A stretch of 64,000 bases of DNA from Perkinsus chesapeaki. Taxonomy: Eukaryota > Perkinsozoa > Perkinsida > Perkinsidae. Shown here piece after piece: positions 10,106 to 19,985 of the stretch. Both the position numbers and the translations under genes were made by a program. Numbering within the stretch: position 1 is the stretch's first letter; every line of letters starts with the position of its first letter. Below the pieces are notes generated by a model that saw only the letters and a list, made by a program, of their open reading frames with translations, had not been told where the DNA came from and did not search any database. The stretch covers positions 62,001-126,000 of the forward strand of contig JAAPAO010000009.1 in assembly GCA_013115145.1 (NCBI GenBank), read 5' to 3'.

Positions 10106-11190
10106 TCATGACATGATATCATCACGGGCAACGAACATGGCACCGTCAGTAGGAGAGAGGCGGTGGCATGGGCCAGACAAGATCGCTTTCGAGCACACCG
10201 ATGCTAGGTCCATCCTTGCCAATGAGCAGGTGAAGAAAATCGTCGGCGCTGAAACGGCGAGTCGTGGACTGTTATTGGCGGACACCGACCTTAGTATGTA
10301 CTCCTCAGCGAGGGTCTCTATTGTAGCCATCGCTTGTGTGGACGGGAGAAGGTCCGTGTTCTTGCGTATGTATGCCTCCAAGTCACCCGGGCTTGGCGTT
10401 TGGCTGAGAGCCTCGGAGGCTTCATATGCCAGAGTCTGGCAGAGATATCCGAGTGGCCAAAGGAACTGGCAGCTACCACAAGGTCACGATAGGCCATCCA
10501 GACTGCGCTGGAGACCTTGTCCTGGTCAGCCACCCCCTCATCTTCGACCAGCGAGCCTGAAAAAAACCCAAGCAGGCTCCCCGACGGCAGCACGCCGGCC
10601 AACCTACTTCGATCGGCTCCCTTGATGGGCCTTCCTTCATGCAGGTCCATGCAGCAGCAGAAGTGAACGCCGCTCAGAAGCTGCGTTGTCCGCATTTCAG
10701 AGAACATCCTGAAGAGACTTACGTCACAGAGCCACCGGGAGAACTTACAGTACGTGTACCGCTGGTCGGCTGCTGCTTTCGGAGGGCGAAGAGTCCCTGG
10801 CCCACGTGACGGCTTGGGCTAGAGCAGGATTGGGGCCTTCGAGGAGCATCAGCACCTGCAGTGGGACCTGTACTAGTCTACTGGAACCTTCAAGTGCACC
10901 CAGTAGGAAGTCCTATCGGGAGCTGCTCGGTGCATACAAGGAAGGACCAGGCCCGACAGGGCGGCAAACTCGTCCAGATGGCCTGAGTGCTGCAGTGCCG
11001 CTGAGGACGCTGATGCCTGGCGTACTGAGGGCCTCCGGCTCCTCCCCTCGATCTAGCCGCTCTGCCTTCCGCTGTGCGCGGGAGTCTTGCCACTGGAGGA
11101 AGGCATCTCGAATACGCTTCCTGCAAGGAGGGCATGAACTGTATGGTTTGGATATTTTCTTTGATAAGCTTTAAAAGCCACACATCCCCA
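10106..11190 (-). CDS. Unrecognised helical protein
   Basis: Several exons on the minus strand appear to join: a piece near 11110-11030 (FLQWQDSRAQRKAERLDRGE), one near 11000-10870 (HSGHLDEFAALSGLVLPCMH), one with VPLQVLMLLEGPNPALAQAV, an exon from about 10707 starting after a GTAAGT..CTTCAG intron (MFSEMRTTQLLSG), and a longer exon after GACAAG/GTCTCC with LAYEASEALSQTPSPGDLEA and LLPSTQAMATIETLAEEYI. The stop in the last open frame is at 10106. The short helices with STQAM-type turns resemble the neighbouring RAP-type helical-repeat protein, but I see no diagnostic motif. The 5' end is not determined. I do not recognise the family. Confidence 0.4.
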
Positions 11191-11499
11191 GCAAGAGGCT
11201 CCTTTAGACTTCATCATGCCTTCATGGTGCACTATACCTTCATGCTTGAGGATGTTACCTGTAGTACTCAGGCCAGATTACGACGGTTACACTCGCGGGT
11301 GTACGTAGTCCTATTAAATCATCATATCGGGTATTATTGATAGATAAAAGCCCAACACATAAGCTCTAGCTGTTTCCCCTATACTAGTGAATTCAGAGCC
11401 TTAATGGTACCTGGTGCCTGTGGATAGCCCAATTTAGAAGGCTACTATTCGGTAGTGGTGCGGTATATTAATAAAGCAGGGCGCTATTAGTAGCCATCC
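11191..11499. other. AT-richer spacer
   Basis: About 310 bp between two minus-strand genes. It has no convincing open frame, repeat or RNA gene; likely 3' UTR of the upstream gene plus promoter of the next. Confidence 0.4.
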
Positions 11500-13105
11500 T
11501 CAGTAGTACATATGGTCCTTCAAAGAGTCTTCCTCTAGACCAGAGTATCTCAGGACCATCAGAGCCCGACTGTGGTAGCTGGACTTCACCCCAATCAGGT
11601 GATGCACTGCGTCCAGCATGCTCCATCGGGGGTTCTCCTGTGCCAGCTCGTCTCGGGTCTCATCAGAGACTGCGGTGTCCCCCCGAGCTGAGAGGAGGTC
11701 CACTAAATCTTAGGAGGGCGGCTACTTGAGGTTCGACCGAAGGATCCAGCGGAGGTGACGGCCCTGTCTGGAGCGATAGTAGGCATGGGCACTACACAGG
11801 GGCAGCCTTGCTGAGCAGCACTGAACGCAAAGCTGAAGTGGGTGGACCGAGGAGGAGGAGTATTAGGAGCTCATACCCTGCACTTGCTGCTAAATGAAAT
11901 TATTATATCTTGACACTGAAAATGATAGAGACATGGCCTCCCATGAGCTCGACAAATGTTGCAAAGGCGGAACTAAGCCGTCAGTTGGCCAGGCACCCCA
12001 GAGCCACTGTCGGCCTTCTTGAAATAGGGAGCGGCCACGACCATCCTGGGCGAGATAGGAGTGAGCTCGATGAGCTGAGGCTCCTGGGCTTCCCTGAATT
12101 CCAACAACACTCGACAGGACGGCGAAGCAAGGCTGTTACTTCTGTTGCTGCTCCGAGATGTCACCGCTGCATTTCCTGACCGCCTCGAGGTAGACCGGCT
12201 TGTCCTGGCCCGGGAACTCGGTTGGTGCGCCACTTCCTTTGGAGCTCTGGTCCTCCCCGCCGCCGGCCTTCAGCCACAGCGATGGGTGCTCCGAGCGAGG
12301 CGGCTGCTGACGGTCCTTACGTAACTGATCGAACCACACTAGCCCCCTACGGGCACGGCTGCAGTACCGAAGCTCTGACGAGCTGGTTGATGCCGGAGAC
12401 GCTTAAAACCGTCATCCTGGTGATGACAGATGAGGAGGTGAGTCGAGATACAAGTAGTGATCAGAACTGCCAGGAAGACGATCGACTTACGAGGCTAAAC
12501 TCAACACCAACAAAGATGAAATGGTACAGACACCACAAACGCTTAATTAACAAGCCATCTCATCCCCACTTTGAGACCTCCTTTTGGACATCTTCCACGG
12601 AGCAGCCAAGCTGACCAAGTCTGGCCAGACGATTCCTGAGGAGGAGCTCCTCTCGGGCCAGGCGATCTCGTCGACGGTTGTGGGCTCTGACGTCGCAGAG
12701 GAGATCGGCCAGTAGTACAGCCTTGGCCTCCTCTGAGTCATCGGGGAGGTGCCTTGATTCCCCCTCTATGGCCCATAGGTCCACAGACTCGCCCTTAGTC
12801 ACCGTCTGCCGGCTCATGTACAAGGGCCGCTTCTCTGATGAGGGCTTCCGGGGAGGGGAAGAGCTGCTGCTGCCGACGAGGCTCGTCCGGTTGCCCACAG
12901 AGTAGCTGCCGAAAGGAGAGCTTTCCTCAGCCGTCCGCGGCTTGCCCAGCTTGATGGTGTGCCGACTGACCGCCTGGGCCAGGGCGCTGGTTCCGCCGCT
13001 TCTGGAGGGCTGTGGCGGCTTTCGAGGCTTTTCGGTCAGAGGCACCGAGTCCACTGCCCGCTCCAGCTCCGCGACTTGGTCGTATATAGATGTAGTGGGG
13101 ACCAT
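11500..13105 (-). CDS. Unrecognised Ser-rich, charged coiled-coil protein
   Basis: The first exon starts at ATG 13105 and runs about 180 codons: YDQVAELERAVDSVPLTEK, a low-complexity Ser/Pro region, then a charged helix (LADLLCDVRAHNRRRDRLAR, REELLLRNRLARLGQLG). Further exons are visible at about 12340-12135 (DKPVYLEAVRKCSGDISEQQ), joined in phase across GTAACA..TTCAG to a stretch with QLIELTPISPRMVVAAPYF, and a final exon at about 11703-11500 (NPRWSMLDAVHHLIGVKSSY, then MVLRYSGLEEDSLKDH) to the stop at 11500. Intervening exons are uncertain. No known domain was recognised; the conserved-looking last exon suggests a real family. Confidence 0.45.
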
Positions 13106-13202
13106 TTAAGACTCTTAAGTTAAGAGAAGTAAACTGAGATGGAGACCATCCCCGCCCCCAACACAAGCGACAGCAGCGGTGATGCTACAATAGTACCGTT
13201 GG

Positions 13203-14623
13203 CTATGCCTTCGACAGGCGGGCCACATAGCCGCTCATCTTCCCCTCTTTTTCCTCGTTCCGAACTGCATCCACTGAGATGCCCGGCACAGATTTCATGG
13301 CCTTCGACCAGGATTTGAACCCGTACTTGGCCAGATTCACGGGGCCCAGGTCGGATTCAACCTTGTGCTTCACTAACGAGATGTTACAGCCGTCATCTCC
13401 GGCCACGACTGACCGGATCGCCTCTTCGGTCTCGGGTGGCAATCGGAACATATCTTTCTTTTGATCGGCGAGCTTGGCCTGGAGCTCCTCACCCTGAAGA
13501 TTCTCCTCCAAAACCTTCGCTGTGCGCAACGCTCGACCCTTCACTACAAATTCCTCGCCAGCGCATTTCTCAATGAACCTCTCCGCGCCTTGGGCAGTCT
13601 TGAAGTAGAGGAAGGCGTGGCCCCGGACCGCCCCAGTTTGCCGCTCCACCGGAATAGCACATCGATCGACCGCCTTCTCGCCCATCCATTCGTTTACGGC
13701 ATCCCGGAGCTCCCCCAGGCCAGTGGTCCTGTCTATGTTGGACACGAACACTGTACGGTCGGCCGGAGTGTGCTTCTGGCGCTTCCTAGGGGGTTCTTCC
13801 TCCTCCCCCGACCCTCTGGCCTTACCCACGTCCTCCCGGTGCCTTCTCTCGGCCTCACAGTCCTTCACAACCTCTGCGACATGCGTGTCCACCACCCTAG
13901 ACTTCCCTCGGAACGCATCCAACCAGACCGGGGCAGCATCACCGGCAACACCAGCGCAAGGAAAGTGCTCGGATACGGCGTCGATGAGCCTGAGGATCTC
14001 TCCCTCCAGTAGGGGCAGTCGCGAGCCTAACGTATCTCTAACGCACCGATAGATATCATGGTCACACGGTCGCTGCAGATCCTCGTCCACGCATTTGGCC
14101 AGGAGCTCTACAACGCAATCGATCACCCTGCGCATCTTCGTGTGATTCAGCCTCGCCTTCACCTCCTCGCTCACCGGCAACTCGCACTCCACGGTGTTGA
14201 ACCGTATGCCCCTGAGGGCCACCCTAGCGGCCAGGCCATGGCCCTCTCGAGCCGGGACCTTTACTTTGATATATGGGGATTTCAACATCACTCCTGGCCG
14301 CTGGCCCTTGCCTAGGGATGCCTTCCTGTGGACTATGGCCCCCTCCTGCATCAGCATCTTCATCACAACCCCACCCAGCTCCCTATCACCTTTGGCCGCC
14401 GTCAACCTTGGGATGTCCTCAGCGGCTCGGTCGAAGCTGGACCGTAGTGGCCCATAGACGCAGTCGAATTGTGTGCTCTCGGGCGGCTGGAAAAATACGA
14501 AGTAAGATTTGCCACCGTTGCACTTGGCGATTCGGCAATGTGTCCGAGCGTTGGTCTTGCCCGGGCACCACTCAGCGTCCCTCCTCTCCGGTGGAAGGCT
14601 CGTCCTCCACTTTGGCGGCATGG
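13203..14623 (-). CDS. RRM protein with LOTUS-like C-terminus
   Basis: A single long exon from ATG 14623 (MPPKWRT) to the stop at 13203, about 473 residues. The N-terminal third contains a Cys/His-bearing stretch (EWCPGKTNARTHCRIAKCNG) and a basic region with no match known to me. After an acidic-basic linker ending EEEEPPRKRQKH (nuclear-localisation-like) comes an RRM: RTVFVSNIDRTTGLGELRDA (RNP2) and RGHAFLYFKTAQGAERFI (RNP1). The last 80 residues (GCNISLVKHKVESDLG, LAKYGFKSWSKAMKSVPGI) have the spacing of an OST-HTH/LOTUS winged helix, a fold that binds RNA or DEAD-box partners. A role in mRNA regulation is inferred. No intron is needed here, although neighbouring genes are split. Confidence 0.65.
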
Positions 14624-14893
14624 CTACACCTGAACACCAACAGTGCACCTTAGCACCTCATGACACCGACAACGCAACGCCTTTCGGAGCTCCGCAAGAA
14701 AATTCTTCTTGGGCTCCTGCTGCTGGCATGCAATTAGAAATGATAGGCATTAGGACGCTTCCACCGCGGCCGATCTGTACAAGTTACTGGCGTGACGCCT
14801 GTTGTCGCTTAGCCTTGGCCCGCTGGGCCCACTGATACCGCTGCCAGGACGTCTGGGTGTGACCATCTGGCGTACGGGATCTACCAGCAGCAG

Positions 14894-15866
14894 CTATCCA
14901 GGGACAGATGGACGGGGCTGGTAGTACCTCATCCGAGGAGAACTGCACTGGTGCTGCTGCCGTCGCGTCCGCGAGGGGCTTCTCCCTCTGGAGGGTGGCC
15001 TGGCCAGATGCTCCGACTCATCGGTGGGGAAGGGAGGGGGCCGCGGGTAGCCGCCCGACCCCCGACGATTCGCTGGAGATGTTCGCCGGACTATCTCGAG
15101 CTCCGCCCGCAATGATGCGTTTTCAAGCCTGAGTGCTCGGACCTCTGATCGACACACAAATGAGCCTACGCCTCCACAGCCCATCATTACCTTCGTCCAG
15201 CTCCATTAGGCGACCCTCGAGGACCGCGGTGGCCCTCGATCGCTCCGGGGACAGATACCTAGTAGCCTCGGCAGGGCTCGGCACCCACCCAGGCCGCCGG
15301 GCAGCTGCTCTCCTCTCCCCCCATTCTGTCGGCATCAAATGTGGTAAGGCCGTCGAGGGTAAGTGGGCCTGCCTGGTGACCGGGCTGGAGGCGGGGGCTG
15401 CCTTATCGCTGGGCATCCCTCCCGAAATGGACTTCGGTGAGGAAGAGGCCATGACTGGTGTCGCCGATGGCTGCTGCTGGTCTCTGCTCTTCCTCATAGG
15501 CTCCTCGGAAACCCTCTCCGGTGAGAAAGAGTCCTCCCGCTGCCAAGTGCAGTCGTGGATCTCCCTGGGCACCGCCGCCGCCGCGGCCGTGGACCGTCGC
15601 CACCAAGGCGTTGCCGCCAGTGGATGATCCAGGCTCTCTCTCACCGTCTGTAATGGCGGCGGATGCCCTCCTCCTCGCTTCACCTGCCTTAACTCCTCTC
15701 GTAGGGCTCTGACCTCGGCTGCCAGAGTTGCCCGAGACTCGGCTAGAGGATCTGATTCTCCACTAGACTTGGGGGGCATAACCTCGTAGGCGCTGATCAA
15801 CCTGTCGTACCCGGTCCCAATTAAAACGTCAACGCAACATAACAACAATAATAACCTTGGAAACAT
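14894..15866 (-). CDS. Ser/Pro/Arg-rich coiled-coil protein, unrecognised
   Basis: Two exons joined in phase across an intron at about 15136-15187 (GGTAATG..GATCAG). The reading frame can start at ATG 15866, giving a hydrophobic leader (MFPRLLLLLCCVDVLIG), or at the internal ATG 15779 (MPPKSSGESDPL). The second gives a cytosolic protein and looks more natural, because the next 35 residues are a strong coiled coil (LAAEVRALREELRQVKRGG). A long low-complexity region follows (Ser, Pro, Ala, Arg), then a second coil, EVRALRLENASLRAELEIV, in the last exon, ending with an RS-like tail (RPPSRGRSPSRTRR). The two coils share the phrase EVRALR. No family recognised. Confidence 0.5.
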
Positions 15867-15898
15867 GCTCCCTGGAAGCCTAAGGATCCGGTAAAGGA

Positions 15899-16017
15899 AT
15901 CAGTGCAGATCTTGGTAGAACTGTTCACCGGCGACTTATCGTCTCCAGATTCAAAGGAGTTGTCATCATATTAACATTAGGAGGATCAGTGCAGATCTTG
16001 GTAAGACTGTTCATCGA
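15899..16017 (+). repeat. Short direct repeat, two copies
   Basis: A 19-base identical word (ATCAGTGCAGATCTTGGTA) at 15899-15917 recurs at 15985-16003. Similarity continues for some 14 bases (GAACTGTTCACCG versus AGACTGTTCATCG). It lies just upstream of the coiled-coil gene on the minus strand. Confidence 0.8.
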
Positions 16018-16162
16018 CCTCTTCTTCGAGGCCTCCAGTGCGGTATGTTATCATCATCCCTCAATCATTAGCGTTTCAGCCCTTAGACCTTTGTATCTTC
16101 ACAGTTAACTCAGGTTAACGAGATTCCATAAAGATTTGCTCATCATCAACATCCTCATACAA

Positions 16163-16337
16163 GCCTCAGGCTATGGGTGGTTGTGATTATATCTCCACAT
16201 CTTAGTCAGACGAACGAGACCTTCACATTTAGTCATCCTAGGCTTGCTAACAGTTACAAGTGCCTCAGGCTATGGGTGGTTGTGATTATATCTCCATGTC
16301 TTATGTCAGACGAACGAGACCTTCACATTTAGTCATC
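16163..16337 (+). repeat. Direct repeat of about 75 bp, two copies
   Basis: 16163-16237 and 16262-16337 are near-identical: both begin GCCTCAGGCTATGGGTGG and end CTTCACATTTAGTCATC, with a few differences in the middle (CACATCTTAGTC versus CATGTCTTATGTC). Repeat period 99 bp. Non-coding on both strands. Confidence 0.85.
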
Positions 16338-16626
16338 ACTGGCACTGTGCATTAAAGGGATATACGAGCTTGAAAGGCCGGTTGATCCACGAGAGGGAGC
16401 AATCGGTGAGTAAAGACTCTATCAGTATTCCGGACAACTTAGACGGGAGACTATCGGATAAGTCAACCACCTGCGTAAGTACGCGTCTACACAAGACGAT
16501 CGTTTCCCTTTACCCACAGTTAACGCAACACTATATGATATCGGCGTCCAGTGGTAATCAGCAAGGCTCCAGCGGTAGGCTGTATATTAGCAATAACCAA
16601 ATATAGTTACTACCAAGAACCAACAT
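16338..16626. other. Spacer downstream of the eL39 gene
   Basis: About 290 bp. A 78-codon plus-strand open frame (16370-16606) starts at TTG, has no protein-like pattern and was not accepted. Confidence 0.4.
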
Positions 16627-16962
16627 TTAGATACCGATCTTTGTGCGCCTCCAGTGACGACGCTTAGCGTTGTATCTGGAGAGAGGGGATGAGCTGATTG
16701 TACGAGAGAGCGGTATGAGGCCCACCTGATGGTGTTGTTGGTTTTCATACGGAACCACTGGGGCAGAGGGCGATTCTGCTTGATCTTCTTGCCCAAAGTT
16801 CTTTTAGTCTTGAAGGACTTGATGGAACCCTGAAACAGGCAACAATTACCGGAGGAAAATACGCCGAAAGCAGACAACCACGAGGACGCCTTTCGAGCCG
16901 CAGCAACGCATAAGGAGCAATACCCTGTTTAGAGAGCATTCTATCGACCCTATTATTACCAT
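16627..16962 (-). CDS. RPL39: 60S ribosomal protein eL39
   Basis: Three exons: 16962-16960 (only the ATG), 16829-16726 and 16675-16627. The joined product is 51 residues, exactly the usual length of eL39. It reads [19 protein letters not shown], then [17 protein letters not shown], then [15 protein letters not shown], matching the family's invariant QNRP.PQW.RMKT...[13 protein letters not shown] pattern. The first intron (130 nt) begins immediately after the start codon (ATG/GTAATA), the second (50 nt) splits the Arg codon of the IRYN motif. eL39 lines the peptide exit tunnel of the large subunit. A perfect palindrome lies 49 bp upstream of the ATG (see separate entry). Confidence 0.95.
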
Positions 16963-17010
16963 GCTGGATGGACGGCTGATTTACCTGACACCTCTGGCGG
17001 TGATGCTGTT

Positions 17011-17030
17011 AATCGATCACGTGATCGATT
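17011..17030. promoter_or_regulatory. 20-bp perfect palindrome centred on CACGTG
   Basis: AATCGATCACGTGATCGATT is self-complementary over all 20 bases, with an E-box core, 49 bp upstream of the eL39 start codon on the minus strand. Position and symmetry suggest a dimer-binding transcription factor site. The function is inferred. Confidence 0.55.
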
Positions 17031-17695
17031 TTCGTAAGCGCAAGTCGGCGCGAGATCACGGTGCCGCGGCAGTCCACGCTAGTGCAGTAGCCCAATGATA
17101 ACTACTTGCCCGTTCCAGAGAATACAATGGAGAATGGTGCCAGGCCAATGCCTATATCACCGAAGTGATATTTTCGCTGGACTTTTCAGGTTGCACGATA
17201 ACTTGGCTTTTCGCTCCTTGGCGATAACAGCCTCTGCCTTCTAGATTCGCGCCATGTTCACTGAATAGAATCTGGGCAACTGGACCGATTATAGAATCGC
17301 CTTTTACGTGTGATAAGCATTTCTTGATTTTAAAATTTGTTTATTGAACGACCCCGTAGGTTCTCCGATCGCTAGAGGTAGGAGGATTGACTCGGGAGGA
17401 TTGACAACTGTAGCCCACATTGAGGAGCATTAGTCGACCTGTGTTCGGCCCATAGAGAGCACCAGTGCGTGCTTTTCATCTTCTGCAACGTCCACACAAC
17501 ACTAAGCAACACAACAGAAAACCTTATTCAATCAAAGTAGTCAAATTTACTAGAATAAACAAGCCAACGCTGTCACTGAGCGAAGGCTGCTAACTATGAA
17601 CAAAATTAAAGAACAGGGATAAGCACTGGTCATGCACTTTGCCACAACCAGCAACAGTATAAGTAACGGAGCGTAGCTCGGAATTATTTTGTAAA
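17031..17695. other. Intergenic region between eL39 and the Cys-rich cluster
   Basis: About 665 bp, AT-richer than the genes, without a credible open frame on either strand. It must hold the eL39 promoter and the 3' end of the first Cys-rich gene. Confidence 0.4.
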
Positions 17696-18346
17696 TTACA
17701 TAGCTGCGTTGAATGCAACTGCACCAATAGCCGCAGCAGCACCACATACACCAAGACTGATAGCCTCCTTCGCTCCGGAGATCGTCGGAGGTGGAGGAGG
17801 CGTCCGGGTGGTACCACCAGTAGCTCCTGAGTAATCACACTCCTGAGCTTGCTCCCAGCCACCAGGGATAGCATTAGCGGGATAGAACTGAGCCTGGGCT
17901 TGCTTGTAATCTGAGCAATAACACTTCTTCATTCCACCATGGCATACACGACCAGACGGAGGCTCCCATACAAGACAGTATCCACCCGCCTCAACATCAG
18001 AACAATAATCCTCCCAGCAATCCATCAATGTAACAGGATCGGGATAGATACAAGTGGTGTTGCTGCCGGGGTTGAACTGCGTATCGTGGCAGAAACCAGT
18101 GGGGCAAGCCATCACCATGTTTGTATTAGGAACCGTAGTCGCCGGGGCGCCAGTGGTCGGAACACCACCGCCGCCACCCTGTGAAGGGGTCGTCTGCCCA
18201 CCAATAGGAGGGTTAGTCATAGCCCCTTGAGTCGTGGTCATAATCGGGGCCTGAGTTGTGATCGTAGAATTACCAGAGCCTGTGGAATTATCAGCGGCCA
18301 CTCCCAGGACCAAAAGACCAAAGTATGCAAGGATCTTCCCGTTCAT
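17696..18346 (-). CDS. Secreted Cys-rich protein, paralogue 1 (GPI-type)
   Basis: A single exon of 216 codons from ATG 18346. The N-terminus is a signal peptide (MNGKILAYFGLLVLGVAAD). Residues about 20-75 are Thr/Ser/Pro/Gly-rich, likely O-glycosylated, with N-x-S/T sites. Residues about 80-155 form a compact Cys domain: CPTGFCHDTQFNPGS, CIYPDPVTLMDCWEDYC, GGYCLVWEPPSGRVCHGG, KKCYCSDY, and later QECDYSG. A Pro-rich spacer and a hydrophobic C-terminus (SLGVCGAAAAIGAVAF) ending without a basic cytoplasmic tail suggest GPI anchoring. Two paralogues follow at 19.3 and 21.4 kb. I know no named domain for this Cys pattern. A cell-surface or wall glycoprotein is the most likely role, by architecture only. 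Confidence 0.8.
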   Translation of the reverse strand: MNGKILAYFGLLVLGVAADNSTGSGNSTITTQAPIMTTTQGAMTNPPIGGQTTPSQGGGGGVPTTGAPATTVPNTNMVMACPTGFCHDTQFNPGSNTTCIYPDPVTLMDCWEDYCSDVEAGGYCLVWEPPSGRVCHGGMKKCYCSDYKQAQAQFYPANAIPGGWEQAQECDYSGATGGTTRTPPPPPTISGAKEAISLGVCGAAAAIGAVAFNAAM

Positions 18347-19274
18347 TGTAAGGCGATATGCCTGTAATAACACGGCAAAAAACGTTTAATAACTTAATTT
18401 AGTTTGGCGGGAACTAGTGCTAGCAACGCGCTGTCTCCTGTAACACAAAGAAGGCTAAGAGAGATTCGGCACAGGCGTCTACTAGCGCATATCAAGGTTT
18501 GCATCTATAATTGCTCGTCCGACAGTAGAGAGCGGTTATGGCACTTGAAGTGCGTCGTCTACGTATACTGCAAGTCGGCAGTGTACGGCTGCGGTGTTCA
18601 GCGTAGATCACCGAATGTCTGCCGCCTAGCTGAGGTATGAAATCATCTTCGGCGGTGTTCGAGGTTTTGTTGTCTACTATTGTGTCATTGATTCTTGTTT
18701 GGTATTGCGACACTTTCATGCTTGATATTCTCCTGAATTACATGGAGCATTACTCTGCGGCGCATATATTCCTGCTGGCAGCAAAGACTATATAACTATA
18801 TGAGTGAACTCTATTTGGGAGATACATAGGTCTAAGCGTATCATGTGCCAGCTGCCCAGATTGATCGGTTAGCGGTTTGCCAGTCGCGGTCACTCGGCTC
18901 ATCTGGAAGTTTACCTTTTCTTTGCCTGCGGCAGCCCCGCCAGTGACGAACACAAAACGTGAACCTTCAAGCCGAGACGAAGAAGACATCCGTAACAATC
19001 AGCTCGGAAGATCAGAAGCCCTTCCGACACGCAAGCAAGAGACAGCAGCCTATTATCGCAGCTTGAAAGCTTATATACTGCTCCTAGAGCAGAACGCCAC
19101 CAGTACGACGATGGCATGATTAACCTCCAACTATCATATAAATAACAGGGCAATTGCCCCGGACTGAGTTGGTACATATATGGGATACAACAACACTCGC
19201 GGTTACCACGAGAGCAGCAGTAGAATAAATGATAACTGGTCAATAGGAAGTCGGAAGCGACATCTCCACAGCTT
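18347..19274. other. Intergenic region between Cys-rich paralogues 1 and 2
   Basis: About 930 bp. Short overlapping open frames on both strands show no conserved composition. I see no relic of a further paralogue. Confidence 0.4.
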
Positions 19275-19985
19275 TCAGTTTGATCTTGAAACCTCTGCAA
19301 CAACGGCGAAACCTACTGCCAGAGCACCACCAGACACGCTGTTCATTGCACCACTAGTGCTCGGAGTAGTGGTAGTAGGCTGAACTTTTCCACCGTTGGG
19401 CTGACCGGGCATGTCACTGGGAGGGCCATTATAATCGCAATCACGGGCTTCCGCCCAACCGCTTGGTATTTCGGAAGGCAAAACGTAGTGGCCTTTTACG
19501 ACCTCGTAATCTTCGCAATAGCACGGTTTCGGCGTTCCGTGGCACATGCGATCAGACGGATCCTCCCACACTAAACAGTACGATCCCACTTTCACTTTAT
19601 CGCAGTATTTCTCCCAGCAATCCATCAGAACTACCGGATCGGGATAGATACAAGCAGTCGTGCTCGGAGGGTTGAATTGGGTGTCTCGGCAGTAGTTTTC
19701 GGGGCACACAAACACATTGGCGTTTGGTGTTGTAGACGTCGACACTGGAGACGATGAAGAGGACACTCTGGACGTAGTAGTAGATGTGGCATTAGACGGT
19801 GAGGTCATAGGAACGCTTGTGGGAGAGGCAGGCGTAACAGTAGTGGATGCCAAACCATCAGCAGATAGACTTCTTGGGACCGAGTCTCCGATGAAGTGAA
19901 CGTCCGCTTTGGGACCCACACGTTCTGATGCAGCCCCACCATACATACACCACGAAAAGAAAAGCAAAGTGCGAAGCGCCTTCAT
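19275..19985 (-). CDS. Secreted Cys-rich protein, paralogue 2 (GPI-type)
   Basis: A single exon of 236 codons from ATG 19985. Signal peptide MKALRTLLFFSWCMYGGAAS, then a Ser/Thr-rich mucin-like stretch (residues about 45-90), then the same Cys domain: CPENYCRDTQFNPPS, CIYPDPVVLMDCWEKYC, GSYCLVWEDPSDRMCHG, PCYCEDY, RDCDYNG. The C-terminal region (SGGALAVGFAVVAE) is hydrophobic but less so than in the other two and ends SRSN, so the GPI prediction is weaker. It shares every Cys with paralogue 1, while the linker sequences have drifted, which fits older duplication with selection on the Cys domain. Confidence 0.78.
   Translation of the reverse strand: MKALRTLLFFSWCMYGGAASERVGPKADVHFIGDSVPRSLSADGLASTTVTPASPTSVPMTSPSNATSTTTSRVSSSSSPVSTSTTPNANVFVCPENYCRDTQFNPPSTTACIYPDPVVLMDCWEKYCDKVKVGSYCLVWEDPSDRMCHGTPKPCYCEDYEVVKGHYVLPSEIPSGWAEARDCDYNGPPSDMPGQPNGGKVQPTTTTPSTSGAMNSVSGGALAVGFAVVAEVSRSN

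Noticed and set aside
15133-15627. 164-codon plus-strand open frame
   Set aside because: Shadow of the minus-strand coiled-coil gene; Ser/Pro/Leu-rich without domain pattern.
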